Assembly (NCBI RefSeq): GCF_040712315.1
Contig: NC_134021.1
Coordinates: forward strand, 31,283,501-31,347,500
Origin: Castanea sativa
Lineage: Eukaryota; Streptophyta; Magnoliopsida; Fagales; Fagaceae
Direction: 5' to 3'
Length of the DNA stretch: 64,000 nt
Numbering within the stretch: the stretch's first letter is position 1; each line of letters starts with the position of its first letter. Positions 1 through 12,049 of the stretch are shown piece after piece. Both the position numbers and the translations under genes were made by a program. The notes below the pieces were generated by a model. That model was not told the DNA's origin, did no database searches, and saw only the letters and a program-made list of their open reading frames with translations.

Positions 1-422
1 ATACATTAAAAGTATTAACATTGGAATTTGGAACTCACATATGCTCAATAGTAGATAAGCTTGCTTATATGTTGGTGCTTTAAGGGGGCACATCTCTTCT
101 AGTTTCCCTATTCGTTGGGAAAAATATGGCAAACAATAAGTAGTAGTATCAATTTGTGTATCACAATAATTGATTCTTTGAAGGACCACGTATTAAGGCT
201 AAACAACTGCAACTTTTTTGGGATTAGAGCATCCAGATCAATAGTTTAAGAGTGGTGATAATTTTTATCTAGATTGTTAAAAACCAGGATACGTCATCTT
301 TTAAATAGTGACCTCATGCATAGACATATGCCTAAATGCATCACAAATAGGCAAGCTTGTCAATTTCAACTAAATTTTTGCAAACATGATTTGTAACTGT
401 TACTTACATGCCAATTTTCTAG
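1..422 (+). other. Intron upstream of the first visible DUF639 exon
   Basis: AT-rich sequence ending in a TTTTCTAG acceptor at 415-422. No exon matching the earlier part of the DUF639 family was recognised here, so the 5' exons are taken to lie outside the window. Nothing else is seen. Confidence 0.5.
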
Positions 423-2946
423 ATCCGAGGGAATTGTACTAGAGTTTCCTGAGATGACAAGCTCCACAAGGCGGGACCATTGGCTTGCACTCATCAAGGA
501 GATTATGTTCATGCACAGGTTCTTATCAAAATACAAGGTGGAATGTCCGATACAAGCATGGGAAATGCATGCAAGGACAATATTGGGTATCATAAGGCTC
601 CATGCTGCAAGAGAAATGCTAAGAATATTGCCCCCTACTCCAACAAAATTCTTGATTTTTTCATTGCTTGATGAGCTACCAAAGGGAGATTATATACTAG
701 AAGAACTCGCAGAAAGTCTGAAGAAGATCAATAGTGGTCACCCATGCAGTGCAAGTTCAAGCCTCAAAAATATGAACATGTCACTGTCAATCATCTCAAG
801 TGTAGAAGTAAAAGAAATTGGTGAAGAAAATGTGTGTGCAAGTGGCCTAGATGACAACAACTCCTCACTTGAGACTGCTATTAATCAAGCTAGAGAAGAA
901 GAAAAGAAAATTGCCATTGCCAAAGCTACCACTAAGGGGTTAAAAGAGGAAGGAGTCGCTGAAAGTACCCTTGTTTTTATGGTGAGTACATAATAACAAT
1001 CTATGGAGGCTGGGTAAGCAGCAAAAATGCAAAAGTCATGATATGCAGTAATTTTTATACTTATTTCCCTAAAAAGAAGGGTTTTGGGTTGGGGGAGTTG
1101 GGCTACAACACCTCGAAGTTTTAGGAAGAAATGAACATTACTTAACATTATGTGTCATGCATTGGCTAGTCTAGGCCAACCAATAATAAGTTTGGCTGGT
1201 TTAAATTTATTTAATATACTTTGGTTCAATCCTATTTAATTTCTAAGCATAAACAAAACGTTAGTACGTTTTTCAATTGATCAAATGTATTAAATGTGCT
1301 TCTTAATAGAAACTCATGGGTGGTCCTAATGTTGATATTTAGGAGATACTAAAGCCAACTAAAGGTGTGTTACTTTGGTTTGAAGAAATTTTCACATGGG
1401 AAAGACCAGCAACTTCCCTTGTCGTCGTTGTTGCTACTCTTCTAATCACATACAAGTAAGTTGTTTGTCATGTCATTTATAGTTTGCATTTGTTTTGGAA
1501 GAAATTTTAAGGTGCTTAATATGTCCATCGGTCTAGTAAGTTGTGAAGGAATATATGGTTAACAATATCTTGGCATCTTAGGGAGTGGTTTGGCAAGGCA
1601 ATTGCAGTTTTCTTTTTATGGGTGGTAGCAAAGATGATCCAAGCAAGACAAAAAAAAATTAATGAAAAATGCAAAGAGATTGTAGTCTGCTCAGCCTCTG
1701 ACCAAACTACAATGGAGAGCATAGTCTCAGCTCAACACGGATTACAAACTGTTCATCAGGTGGTGCTGACAGCGAATATAGCATTATTAAAATTATGGTC
1801 AATATTCATCTCAAAAGCTCGTAAGGTACTATGGTACAAACCTATGCATTCACTTTCATTCTACTATAGATTTTTTGGCACATAATATTGTTTTGTTGTT
1901 TGCATACTTTGTATTAGCAGAACTAATAATGTTGTTGAGTAAAAAGGAAGTTTCCCTGTCTTTGTATGCCATCACTAAGATCCAATAAAAATTATATAGG
2001 TTAGTTCTTTAATAAAAAGAAGTAATTCTATTTTGCCTTATCCCCATGAATAGGATCAAACCTTATTCCATGGTATTTACATGGGATTCCTCTTTCTTAT
2101 TTTGAAGGTGAAGCTAGATTGATTTTGAAGTAGCTTGCACAAAATTTTGATGAAATGGAACTTGTGTTATGGGCTTTAGATAAGCAAGGTAATGACAACT
2201 TGTTGAGAAACAAGAACAATGGCTTAGCAATAAGCAGCTCTCTCAGTTGTTGATATTAGATAGGAACTTAGTTCATTTGAAACTTTTTTCAAAGGGAAAA
2301 ATGAGATGTAGGAAAGCTGTAATGCTCTTTTTATTGCTGAGAAACTAGTAGGAAGTGGATATGTTGAATCTTACAAGTGTGGAATTAAATGTCATCCGTA
2401 GCATTTAGGATCTACTCTTCGATCCTCAAAAAACAAGTAAAATAAGAATATTGTTGAATTGTGATACATAACATTAGAATAGGGTCAAGGTAGAATATGG
2501 AAAGTAACAAATTTGTGAATTTCTTCTAGCTCTTAGGTTAGCTACTCATGCCGGTAACTGATACAACGTGAATTTGTTAAGATTTTTATTATTTATTTAG
2601 AATTTTTAAGTCTAGAAATAAATATTTTTAGTTGCATGATTATGCTTCTTCATTTATTATTCCATCAATTTCAGTTGCATTAAATTTGTTTTTCCCTTGG
2701 TTGCAGCATGCAGATATAGTAATGATATCGATGATTGGATTAGCAATTTTACTAGCAATAGTACCACTGAAGTTCATTATTATGGCTATCACTTTGTATT
2801 GCTTCTCCATGACATCAAAACTAGGGAACCAAGTGGGCAACAACCAAGGAAACAGACGGCTACAAGAATGGTGGGACTCAATTCCAATTATACCAGTTCG
2901 TGTTGTGGACGAGCCTGAGGACAGCCCTACAAGCAAATCTATATGA
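423..2946 (+). CDS. DUF639 family membrane protein, 3' four exons (partial gene)
   Basis: Exons 423-981, 1343-1455, 1582-1825 and 2707-2946, all with GT-AG borders and matching phases, encode about 384 C-terminal residues ending in TGA. The first exon contains LEFPEMTSSTRRDHW and TILGIIRLHAAREML, which match my memory of plant DUF639 proteins, a family of unknown biochemical role. Downstream there is a Glu/Lys-rich stretch, then hydrophobic segments: SLVVVVATLLITYK in exon 2, AIAVFFLWVVAKMI in exon 3, and a long pair around MISMIGLAILLAIVPLKF in exon 4. This gives a multi-pass C-terminal membrane region, as in the family. The N-terminal half is missing because the gene starts before the window. 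No frameshift or stop is seen, so it looks functional. The family assignment is from memory; function and organelle are not known from sequence. Confidence 0.85.
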
Positions 2947-3344
2947 TATCATATTCAGTATCATACATAGTTTTTCTCTTACTGCTTGTGTTGGCAATTA
3001 TGACTCCTAGAATGTGCAATCTTCCAGCGACGTATTGTCTAGACTGAAATGAATTCATAGTATAGGTACTTATATGCATGTCCTTATATGCATGTCTCTA
3101 CAATTTTTTTTTTGAAGAATATGTTAATGTACAAGTCACATATCCTACACATGATTTTTCTCTCTCTCTCTCTTCTTTTTTTTTTTTGACATTTGCTTTG
3201 GAAAGAATTTATGCGTTTAATCTGAATTAACAGACTTATACTCTTACTCATCTATCACCTTCTATGGACTACTATGAGAGACTGCAAAACCTGGAGTGCT
3301 CTCAAAAAAGAGATTTGGATGCTTTTCAAGGGCACCTTTATTTT
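2947..3344 (+). other. 3' UTR and flank of the DUF639 gene
   Basis: AT-rich sequence after the TGA, with a short CT tract near 3160-3173 and T-rich runs. Probably contains the 3' UTR; no poly(A) site can be fixed. No other gene is seen. Confidence 0.4.
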
Positions 3345-5735
3345 TGGGTAAGTAGTGTGGAGTCGTCACGTATTTTTTTATACAAAAAAATAAGAAAAAA
3401 TGAATATAAATTACATGATTAAAATACTTTATTGTCATTGATTGAATAAAAATAAATACAATCTTGGTAAATTGAATCTTACAAGGCTTTGAGTCCTAGT
3501 TACAATCTATGCAAAAGAATACAAAGATTTTTATCCTAGTTACAATCTACCCAAAGATAAAATTAAAAAAAAAAGAAAAGAAAGACAAAGCATAGGTCTA
3601 CCTATCCAAAAGAACTAAAACTTGGAGGCTAGGTTACGGAATGGGAAGGTGTTAGACACCCATTCCGCCTAGACAAAGTCTGATTTTTTAGACTCTAATG
3701 ACTAGTATACCCTTTTATGCATGATGTGAATGATATGTTGCATATATATGACAAACACTTAACCAAAACTAACTCATATAAATTTATCTTATGAATGTAT
3801 CCTCTTTTTTAGAAAAATTCATACCTGTTTTGTGAATAAAAATTTTTTTATTTGATTTATTAAAAAAGAAACCAGGTCTATTTTTGTGTAGATAAAAAAT
3901 TCGATTTGTAAAGGAAATCAAATCTGTTTTTATGTAAAAGAAAGAACAAGGTTTTTTGCAAAAAATATCAGATTTGTTTTGGAGCAAAGTTAAAAATGGT
4001 GATTTTTATTAAGAAACATCAGATATATTTTGTGAATAAGAAAATCTAGATTTGTAGAAGAAAAAAAATTAGATATTTTTTTTATGAATAAAATAAGAAA
4101 AATGCTTTCTTTTTTAGAAGATGAGCTACACTCATGAAATAAATCTATTTTACATGCATCAATCAAAAATCATCTCAAAATTTAACTTCTTCTTTTAAAT
4201 TTCAAAATCTGCTATTTTGTGACAAAGAAATTTTTTTTCTTTAAAAAATCAGATGTGTATTTAATGAAAATATAGATCAGTTTTGTATGTAAAAAAAAAA
4301 AATATATGTATTTAATAAAAATACAGATCAATTTTTATGTGTAAAAAAAAAATCAAATCTGCATTTAATGAAAATACAGATCATTTTTTGTGTAAAAAAA
4401 TCAGATCTGTATTTAATGAAAATACAGATCAGTTTTTATGTGTAAAAAAATTAGAACTGTATTTAATGAAAATACATATCAAATTTTGGGAATTAAAAAA
4501 CAGATCAGTATTTAATGAAAATACAGATCAGTTTTTAATTTAGAAAATCATATTTGAAAAATTCGAATTAGTTTTTATTTTAAAAAGATCTTTGTTAGTT
4601 AGCAGATTTTGAGATTCAAGAGAGAAATCATAGCAACAAAAATCTACTAAGAACATATTTAAAGAAAAGTTTAAACAACACATGGCAATTACATAATCAG
4701 AAATAATAAAAACATCCTAAACATATTCATGCATCATCAAGTAGAATGAATAAAAAGGAATAGAAGAAGGAAAGAAAAACTACCTCTTGCATGAGCGTGC
4801 TCTTCTTAGTGAAGGAATATTTTAGGATTCAAAGAAATTTATTCAATTACAGAAAAGAAATTCCTAAAGCTAGAGCCTTCAGAACATCTTGAACGTAAGA
4901 GAAAAGAAAAGAATAAAAGAGCTAGAAAGAGGGGAGTCAGAGAGCATGAAAAAGTGTGCTGAATTTTGAGATGTATCCTCTATTTATAGAGGCTGAGATG
5001 TTCAAAAAATTAGCTAAATGATCAAAATACCAACTGGGACGCGTCCTTATCTCTAAAAAATCAAAAATGATGAGTTTTATCTCAATCCAAGTGCCCTCAG
5101 GTCGTGGCCCGCATTTGTGCCGATCAGCACTCTAAAAGTGCCAAATGGCCCTTTTGGGTGCCAGTCCTGCATTTGAGTTTTGATCCACTTTGAACTCCTT
5201 TTTTTAGGTTTTTTGAGCCGAGACTTGCACTTAGATGCGTTTTTAATCCATATTCTAGAAATTAAACTCATTTTTCTAATGATTCAGGTCTCTTCAGCAA
5301 TGATTATCTTGTAGATAAACATTCCCAAAAGTCTTGATAATCCACAATTTTATTGTTACATGATTTTCCTCTTTATTCTCATGCAAGCAAGCTTATTTTT
5401 TACACTAACTATTAACTAATCACAAAATGATTTAATTAATTTTAATTGTCTAACCAATCAGAATTAATTTAAATTAATCATGTGTGGTTGATTTTACCTA
5501 AACAAAATGCATACAGATCATGCAAACTTGATCATGCCATATCTTCTAATCCGACGGTCCGATTTGGAAATCAAGCATACTGTTGCGATCGTTAAAACCT
5601 CAAGATCATTTTTATGATATATAATGAATGAACTAATGTATGTAATGCAATCACGAATTTTGAGTATATAAATGGTTATTCTAGCCATCTTCCTTAATTA
5701 AATCATGGGTGCAAAATCGAGTGTCTACAACTACT
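3345..5735. repeat. Non-coding retroelement-like dispersed repeat
   Basis: The left side has the motif GTGGAGTCGTCACGTATT, followed near 3650 by GGTGTTAGACACCCATTCC. The right side ends near 5727 with GAGTGTCTACAA. These are boundary motifs I associate with a widespread non-coding plant retroelement-derived repeat. The interior is very A/T-rich, has no reading frame worth calling, and includes a degenerate hairpin array. Exact ends and any target duplication are unresolved. Confidence 0.45.
4230..4545. repeat. Tandem array of about 50-bp units with a hairpin in each
   Basis: The core ATTTAATGAAAATACAGATC recurs at about 4259, 4310, 4364, 4411, 4460 and 4510. In several units the core is flanked so that CTGTATTT and AAAATACAG form an inverted repeat around AATG. 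Weaker related units extend left to about 3820. The plus-strand reading frame of 68 codons across it is only the array read through. Confidence 0.75.
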
Positions 5736-6125
5736 ATAGAAGTCCAAAATGGCTAACATGAATTTTGTAATAACAAAATGTGTTGGAAAATGTGCTCTAA
5801 ATCTCTTCTTTTAAACAGATTCAAGTTAGCCTTGTGTCTAGTAATGTGTATGGTAAAGTATAGAGTGATTGAATAAGAAATTTGGCTTCGAATTCCATCT
5901 ACACGAAAAATTAATGGGTATTTTAGCCTGATGATAAAGAGCAATTATTATGGAATGGACGTCATGGTTGAATTTTTATCCTATCTATTCTTATCTATTT
6001 AAAAAAGCCTTAAGCCTTTTGATTTTTGATTTTTCCATTAAAATAAAAACAAGTCTATAATATTAGACTATTGTACTTGTTTTCCGTTTTCTCTTTTTTC
6101 TTTACTTTTTTAAAAACAAAATAAA
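5736..6125. other. Intergenic, no feature seen
   Basis: AT-rich sequence between two repeats. No splice-bounded coding segment or recognisable repeat is seen. Confidence 0.4.
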
Positions 6126-6345
6126 AGTCAAAATTAATTGTCGGTTTAAGAACAGCTTATTTAGTTAAAACTGAAATTTTTTTTTACTGAAAGTACTGTA
6201 AATAAAGTTAAAAGGTAGCTAAAATAATACCGTGAGACCCATAAATAGACCAAAAAATGCAATGAGACTCATGAATAGTAGCAAAAATTAAGTTAAATAG
6301 TAAAAAAACCTGGTTTTTTAAGTCAATGCCAAACACGTACTAAAA
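6126..6345. repeat. MITE-like dispersed repeat, copy 1
   Basis: Shares an ordered block with 58138-58320: a 'GAAAGTACTGTA' type core, then 'GTGAGACCCATAAATAG', 'GCAATGAGACTCATGAATAG' and a run ending 'AAATAGTAA...GCCAAACAC'. The second copy lies 52 kb away in the same orientation. Short length, no coding capacity and terminal wording like AAACCAAA indicate a non-autonomous DNA element. The superfamily cannot be set because the ends are blurred. Confidence 0.55.
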
Positions 6346-6462
6346 GGGAATTTCTCACTTTTAATTGAACTTTTCCAATACCGCAGAACACTCTTTACCT
6401 CTACCGCTGTAAATTTACTGTAATTCAAATTATTTTTATTTATTTTCAAAATAAAGGAAACA

Positions 6463-6830
6463 TGGTAGTTGAAAGACAAGTCATTCTCACTCCTTCGTTG
6501 GCTCTCATCCAAATGGCTCCAACAAAAGCCCTAATTTGACGATATGCTGTCATTTTTTTTATCCTACTCAATTCTAAAAAATGGTAGTTGAAAGACAAGT
6601 CACTCTTACTCCTTAGTTGGCCCTCATCCAAATGGCTCCAACAAAAGCCCTAATACAACGATATGCTCTAATTGTTTTTATCTTACTCAATTCTGAAAAA
6701 TAGTAGTTGAAAGACAAGTTACTCTCACTCCTTAGTTGGCCGTCATCCAAATGCTCCAACAAAAAGCCCTGGTGGTGATGATATTGTTTTTATCCTACTT
6801 AATTTTAAGAAATTGCTTGAAAATTTTAAT
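6463..6830. repeat. Three tandem copies of a 119-bp unit
   Basis: Units begin TGGTAGTTGAAAGACAAGT at 6463, 6582 and 6701 (the third with TAGTAG). Each continues through CTCCAACAAAAGCCCT to TCCTACTCAATTCT, with scattered differences. The copies create short minus-strand frames with the same start sequence, which are not genes. Confidence 0.85.
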
Positions 6831-7077
6831 TACACTCCCTTAGCAGTAATCCCTTGAGTGAAAAAACCCAAAGAAGATAACTGATTCTAGCCTACACAAT
6901 TCACATCCGGTATGTAAAAAATTAAATAAATAAAACCTATTTTAACACCCTTACAAAAATAAATGAAAATAAAACTTATTTTAATACCCTAAGAAGTTAC
7001 TTTATCTACTTTAACACACTATTTTACAACATACTACATTCATTTCTTATTTTTCGCATCACAGCCAACACTATTCA

Positions 7078-7078
<1 letters not shown>

Positions 7079-7126
<48 letters not shown>
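7079..7126. repeat. (CT)n microsatellite
   Basis: Uninterrupted CT dinucleotides for about 48 bases. Confidence 0.95.
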
Positions 7127-7127
<1 letters not shown>

Positions 7128-7129
7128 AG

Positions 7130-8190
7130 AGCTCAGATTTGTATATAAATACAAGAGCTTGTTTAGACCCCCAATTAAAATATTACGGCTAGATTGCTTT
7201 TACTCTTACTTAATCAAAGTGCAGAACAAGAGTAAATGAAGCACAATAAATCGATAACTACTCTAATGCATAAACATGAAAAACAAACAATAAAAGTAAA
7301 GTACAAGAGTAAGGAAAGAGAGATGCAAACACAAGATAATACATCGATGTGTTATCGAAGAGGAAACCGAAGAACTCAGCGAAAAACCTCTCCGCCGCCC
7401 TCCAAGCGGTAAATCAATCCACTAGACAATAAGTTAGGATACACGAATATCAAGAAACCCTCCAAACCTAATCTACCCAATGCACCTAAGCCCTCCAAGC
7501 TCCTACTCCAATAAGGCTTCTTGGAATCGTGTCTTGTCTAGCTTTCCGGATCCCGCAATAAGCCTGATTGCATCCGCCAAGCCTCAATGGCTTCTTTTAG
7601 CAAATCCCTAAAGCTTCCAAAGCTCCAAAACACCCTCTACACTCTGAAAAGGTGTGAGTTGTTTTTGGGAAAAGATCTCCTCTCAAGGTATGACAATGGG
7701 AGAAGGAAGGAGAAGAGGCTACAATAATTTCTTACTAAGGATAAGTAGCTCTCTCTCTAAAAGATGGGTGTGTGTGCTGTAGAAAACCTATCTAGGGTTT
7801 TTCTCTTTGAATGGTCTTTTCTACTTTTGTGAGTAATGAGGGTATATATAGTATGGGTGAAGAATAAGAAAGTCACACTTAAAAATCCTCCAGGCAGAGA
7901 GTTTCGCAGGTATCTCACGGGAAGGCCTTACTCGCAATACACTCGTGAAATCCTCCAGGCTGGCATGACTCTTCAGCTTCCAGCATGTGTTTTTCACGTG
8001 GCTCTTTCACAGGTTAGTTTCTCGCAAGCTTCTTGCAAAATCCACTTATTCTTCAATTTATGCTTGATTCTTCACCAACTTAATATTAAACCAAATACAA
8101 TAAAATCTCACAAAGTACAAGGAATAAAATTAAAGCAAATACAACACTTTTTGTCATAAAATAAAGCCAATATAAAACATAGTTATAAAT
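7130..8190. repeat. Non-coding LTR-like dispersed repeat
   Basis: Contains ordered motifs such as ATCGATGTGTTATCGAAGAG and CCTCCAAGCGGTAAATCAAT, known to me from woody-plant genomes as a dispersed LTR-type sequence. A plus-strand frame of 107 codons at 7836-8159 has no recognised domain. No TG/CA ends or target duplication could be fixed. Confidence 0.4.
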
Positions 8191-8530
8191 TACAACTTTA
8201 CACCCACCATCACTAGCAACTACCAAATCCACTACTGCAGCACAACCCACCACCACTAAAAATCATAAAACCCAAATAACCCACCATTGCTAGTGGCAAA
8301 CCACTATATCAAAACAAAACCCAATAAACCCACCATTATAGCAACCACCAAACCCATAACCATCATGACTCAAACTCAAATCAAAACAAATTGCAACTAC
8401 CACAACCTAGCCACAACTATTGTTACCCAAATTGGAAAAACGCACGCCTAAACCATAACCATTGTGAGCCAAACCCACCAATCTCCACCACAAATGGTGA
8501 TCTCTCCAAGTTGATTTAAGAGAGAGAGAA
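8191..8530. repeat. CCACCA-rich low-complexity repeat, copy 1
   Basis: Degenerate units of the type AACCCACCATTGCTAG and CAACCACCAAACCCATAACC. The same texture recurs at 9785-9898 and 22400-22640 and, on the other strand, at 23430-23633 and 29220-29400. No coding content. Confidence 0.6.
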
Positions 8531-9053
8531 TAGACACCAATAAATAAATAAGTAAAACTAGCTACTATGAACTCTTAGTAATTAGAGTTCTTTTAAGTAA
8601 AGTTCTAAAACGTTTTAGGTATAGACTCCCGGATGTAGATGATTTTTTGTTTGTTTGTGGGTGCTAAAATAGCATTTAAGGGGCTTTACACCTGATGCTA
8701 ATGTTCTTATAGATCTATCAGTTTATATAATGTCCTAAATAAGCCCATATCAAATTGATTGAAACCAGTAATTGTGTTATTTTCACAATAGAAATATTTT
8801 TTTCTCAAAAAAAGGACAAAAGCCAATCTAAGTTCTAACCTATCTGGGCAGTATGTCCTTAGCGGTGGGGAGGAGGATGAGTGGCAATGGAGCGAACACT
8901 GATCTCCGCTGGCCTGTGTCCTTCAAGCAACTCTCTCTTCAGGTTTTGAAGCAGCAGTAAAGCGGCATTTGTCCTTTGAGCGGTGGTGGAGCGATGAACT
9001 CTCTCTCTCTCTCTCATGCGAATGAAATAGACATGTGGTCTTTGTTTTTTTAC

Positions 9054-9084
<31 letters not shown>

Positions 9085-9784
9085 ACACATTTGGCTTACA
9101 ATAATTTTTAATTTTTTTAAGAAGGAGATGTGTATAAGAAAAGTTATTTTAATGATAAATCCATATAAATGAGATTGCACTATTGAAGATTACTGGATTA
9201 TGATCCAAGATGTTTTCTAATAAATAATAATAATCCATTAAATTAAAATTTGATAGGATTTCAAAATAAAAAATAGAAAGGGATAATGATAAGTTTGAAT
9301 GATAATAATAATCTAAAAAAAAAACAAGGCAAAAATTAATGAATTTTGTATGGGAAAAGCAATGAATAATTTTATTCCATATTACAAATTTAAGTCTAAC
9401 GTAGATTTGATAAATTTCAAATTAAATTGTTACAAAAAATGTTAACCTTGGGAAATTTTAAAAATATAGCGGTTGAGAATTTTAAAAATATATTTGTTGA
9501 GAATTAATAAATGAAGAATTTAGAAAGATTAAAAAATAATAAAGTATTAAAGGAACACTAAAGAAAGAATAAAGATATAATGAAGAAATCATATTTAAAT
9601 AGGATTAAAACAAATGATAGAGTGCTTGTTGAAAAATGTATTTAAAAAAATAAGTAGACAAAAGTTACTATTTATTTTCCAAACAATACAAAAATATAAA
9701 AGAGTCTGCTAGAAATGCTTAGAAGATAAATAGAGTGGCAAAAGCTTTAGCTTATTTTGCTATAAACCATGAAGGCATGCAGAC
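8531..9784. other. AT-rich intergenic DNA with short SSRs
   Basis: A CT run near 9000-9014 and a TA/CA compound microsatellite at about 9052-9081 are the only distinct features. Short minus-strand frames here run through the SSRs and are not considered genes. Confidence 0.5.
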
Positions 9785-9898
9785 CACCGCAAACCCTTAG
9801 TGAAACCCACCCCCACTACCACCACCATGAACCTACAAATGACCCCCACAACAAAAATCCACTGCCACTACCACAAACCCATAGTAAACCCACCCCTA
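9785..9898. repeat. CCACCA-rich repeat, left flank of the 12.5-kb composite element
   Basis: Shares GAACCTACAAATGACCC (9829-9845) with 22445-22461, on the far side of the composite element. It ends with CCCACCCCTA at 9889-9898, which is repeated exactly at 22400-22409. Confidence 0.65.
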
Positions 9899-10216
9899 AA
9901 GTTTTGAAACCCAGACCGTTCATTGAACCGTAAAAGGGAGAAGTTCAAGGTTTTTGAGGTCGAACCGAGGTTGAACCGGAGTCGAACCGTGATAACGTCA
10001 TAATTAATTTAATAATTATTTTATATATATTAAATTGATATAAATACAAAATTTGACTAAAATAATCCCTAAATAAATATAAAAATCTATATTTCAAATG
10101 TATTTTATATATCATAACTTTCATAAGATAAAAAAAAAAAAATTAAATTCAAAGCAAACATAAGAATCATAAATCATTTAATAATAAAATAAAATACAAA
10201 TAATAGATAAAGTTTT

Positions 10217-10217
<1 letters not shown>

Positions 10218-10261
<44 letters not shown>
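10218..10261. repeat. (TA)n microsatellite
   Basis: About 44 bases of alternating T and A within the left arm of the outer element. Confidence 0.95.
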
Positions 10262-10263
<2 letters not shown>

Positions 10264-10366
10264 ATTTAAAAAACGTGGGTACTTTGAAATTAGAACCATG
10301 AAGCTTCTGGGAGAACACCCTTTCCAAATAACAATAATATTTTAATAATTTCGTTAGTTGGCTGGT

Positions 10367-10434
10367 TTTGAAAGAATATGTGAAACTAGCAACTCAAGTT
10401 TCTAAAAATCGAGATTTAATTAGAACTCGAGTTT
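10367..10434 (+). repeat. MULE left terminal inverted repeat
   Basis: Pairs with the reverse complement of 21546-21614: TTTGAAAGAATA, then GAAACTA and CAAGTTTCT versus CGAGTTTTT, with a few mismatches and a small indel. Confidence 0.75.
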
Positions 10435-10570
10435 CTAAAGCTCGAGTTCAATGTTTTTGTACTACCTTACCTGGAAAAAATTGCCACATGGAGCCACGTA
10501 GAAATCGAGTTTATAAGACTCGAAATCTAAATTGCCACGTAGAACTCGAGTTTCTAAAGCTCGAAATCTG
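10368..10570. repeat. Left cluster of CTCGAG-centred palindromes
   Basis: Repeated short inverted repeats of the form ACTCGAGTTTCTAAAGCTCG, several per 200 bp, overlapping the left TIR and ending just before the inward TATA-like box. The same motif family occurs at 16790-17110 and 21320-21600. Confidence 0.8.
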
Positions 10571-11030
10571 CATTATAAAAACAAATCCATACCACTTCAA
10601 ATGGCTCATTACAAAATCCTCAAAGTTCAAACACTCACTCACTCGAACACCCTTTCGCTCCGCCCTTTGAAACTCACTCTGAAACTCACTCACTCACTCA
10701 TTCATAAAGCAGATTCGTAGCCCAGTGCTGAAGCAAAATCGTAGCCCATTATCATGAAGGTAGTCTCTCAAGCAATCGTAGCTCATTGTCAAAGCCGTTC
10801 GTAGCCCACCGTGCCGAAGGTAGTCTCTCTTTCTTCTCAATACTTTGTCGTTTTTGCTTCTCAGATTCCTCTATCTCTCTCTCTCTTTCTCCAATTTTAG
10901 ATTTTGAAATTTCATGATGTGACCTAGGGTTTTTCGGATCTTTTTGGGTTTTCTTTTTGTGTGTTTTTTTTGTTGGTGTTCTGAGAATATGGTTATGTTT
11001 TGGCAATATGAAGGCAAAATAACATAAACA
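10571..11030 (+). promoter_or_regulatory. Inward-facing promoter/leader region at the left end of the MULE
   Basis: A TATA-like CATTATAAAAAC near 10571 is followed by ACTCACTCACTC-rich sequence and several CGTAGCCCA repeats (10717-10810). The right end mirrors this on the minus strand (21089-21280). Position and orientation suggest the start of a transcript reading toward the PMD gene; this is inferred. Confidence 0.4.
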
Positions 11031-11221
11031 GTGTGTTGAATATAGGACAAGTAAATAAATTCTTTTCTAATAACTTAAGTTTTTGGGATAATGGTAATTT
11101 TTTAGGGTGAAAAATAGATATTATATTAACAACCTCACTCAGATTCATGCAAACATTTTAAGACATCAGAGATGAATTAGCATAATTAGAAAATATGTGT
11201 TTATTAAAGTATGATACCTAG

Positions 11222-11388
11222 CTTGAGCCTTACTGAATGAAAAGGCATTTTACCATGAAACAAAGCAGGGGATTGAGGTTTGTGAATTAGGCAGATGTGT
11301 ACTAGCGTGAGCCTTACTGAATGAAAAGGCATTTCACCATTATACAAAGCAGGGGAGTGAAGTTGGTGAATTAGGCAGATTTGTATTT
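11222..11388. repeat. Two tandem copies of an 84-bp unit inside the MULE
   Basis: GAGCCTTACTGAATGAAAAG occurs at 11225 and 11309, each followed by GGCATTT, CAAAGCAGGGGA and GTGAATTAGGCAGAT. No coding content. Confidence 0.85.
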
Positions 11389-11934
11389 TACTGTGCCTTT
11401 TTCATGGCGCACACCTGATGGAATTGTGGCTTAATATATTTTGCCACTTTGGTGTCCTAGACACTCCTTTCTCTGAAGCAAGTCACAAAGTGATTGTTAC
11501 CTAAAATTTTGTTCACACCTCTCTAAAAGCGATCACATATTCAAGGCATATGCTAATACTTCATTCTTGGTTTAGTTGCCTTTAACACTGTTTTCCATCT
11601 CAAACATGATTTCTTGAACAGGGTAAGGCATTTCAGACAGTATTTTTTGTGATATTGGATGTGTGGAATAAATGTGGATCCATATGTAAAGTATTATGAT
11701 ATATTTAGCGATTTTGGCAGACATTTGCTGGAGTAATTAGTTAAAAGTAAAATTTCGAAATGTAGGAAATGTGAATTTGTTGATCATATATGGTGATATC
11801 AACAATACTAACCTAGTCTCATGGAAGTAGTTTGATTTGAATGTAAAAATATTGACCTTAAATATCTTTAGAGTGGAAAGGGTTAAAGAGTGAACGTGAG
11901 TGAGATAGTTTCTTGGAAAGTTACATGTATTTAG

Positions 11935-12005
11935 TGGGTTTGAACCCATGTCTTCACCCTCCACCTATACTTGTGAGAGGAGGAAGTGTCATTTGAGCCA
12001 GGGCT
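11935..12005 (-). mobile_element. tRNA-derived SINE remnant
   Basis: On the minus strand a CTGGCTCAAATGACAC segment (A-box-like) is followed by a purine-rich linker and GGGTTCAAACCC (B-box-like). The same layout occurs at 36600-36705. No target duplication was found. Confidence 0.5.
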
Positions 12006-12049
12006 AATTATTTTCTGCCCTCTTATTGTTCTTATTATTTTCTTTTTGC

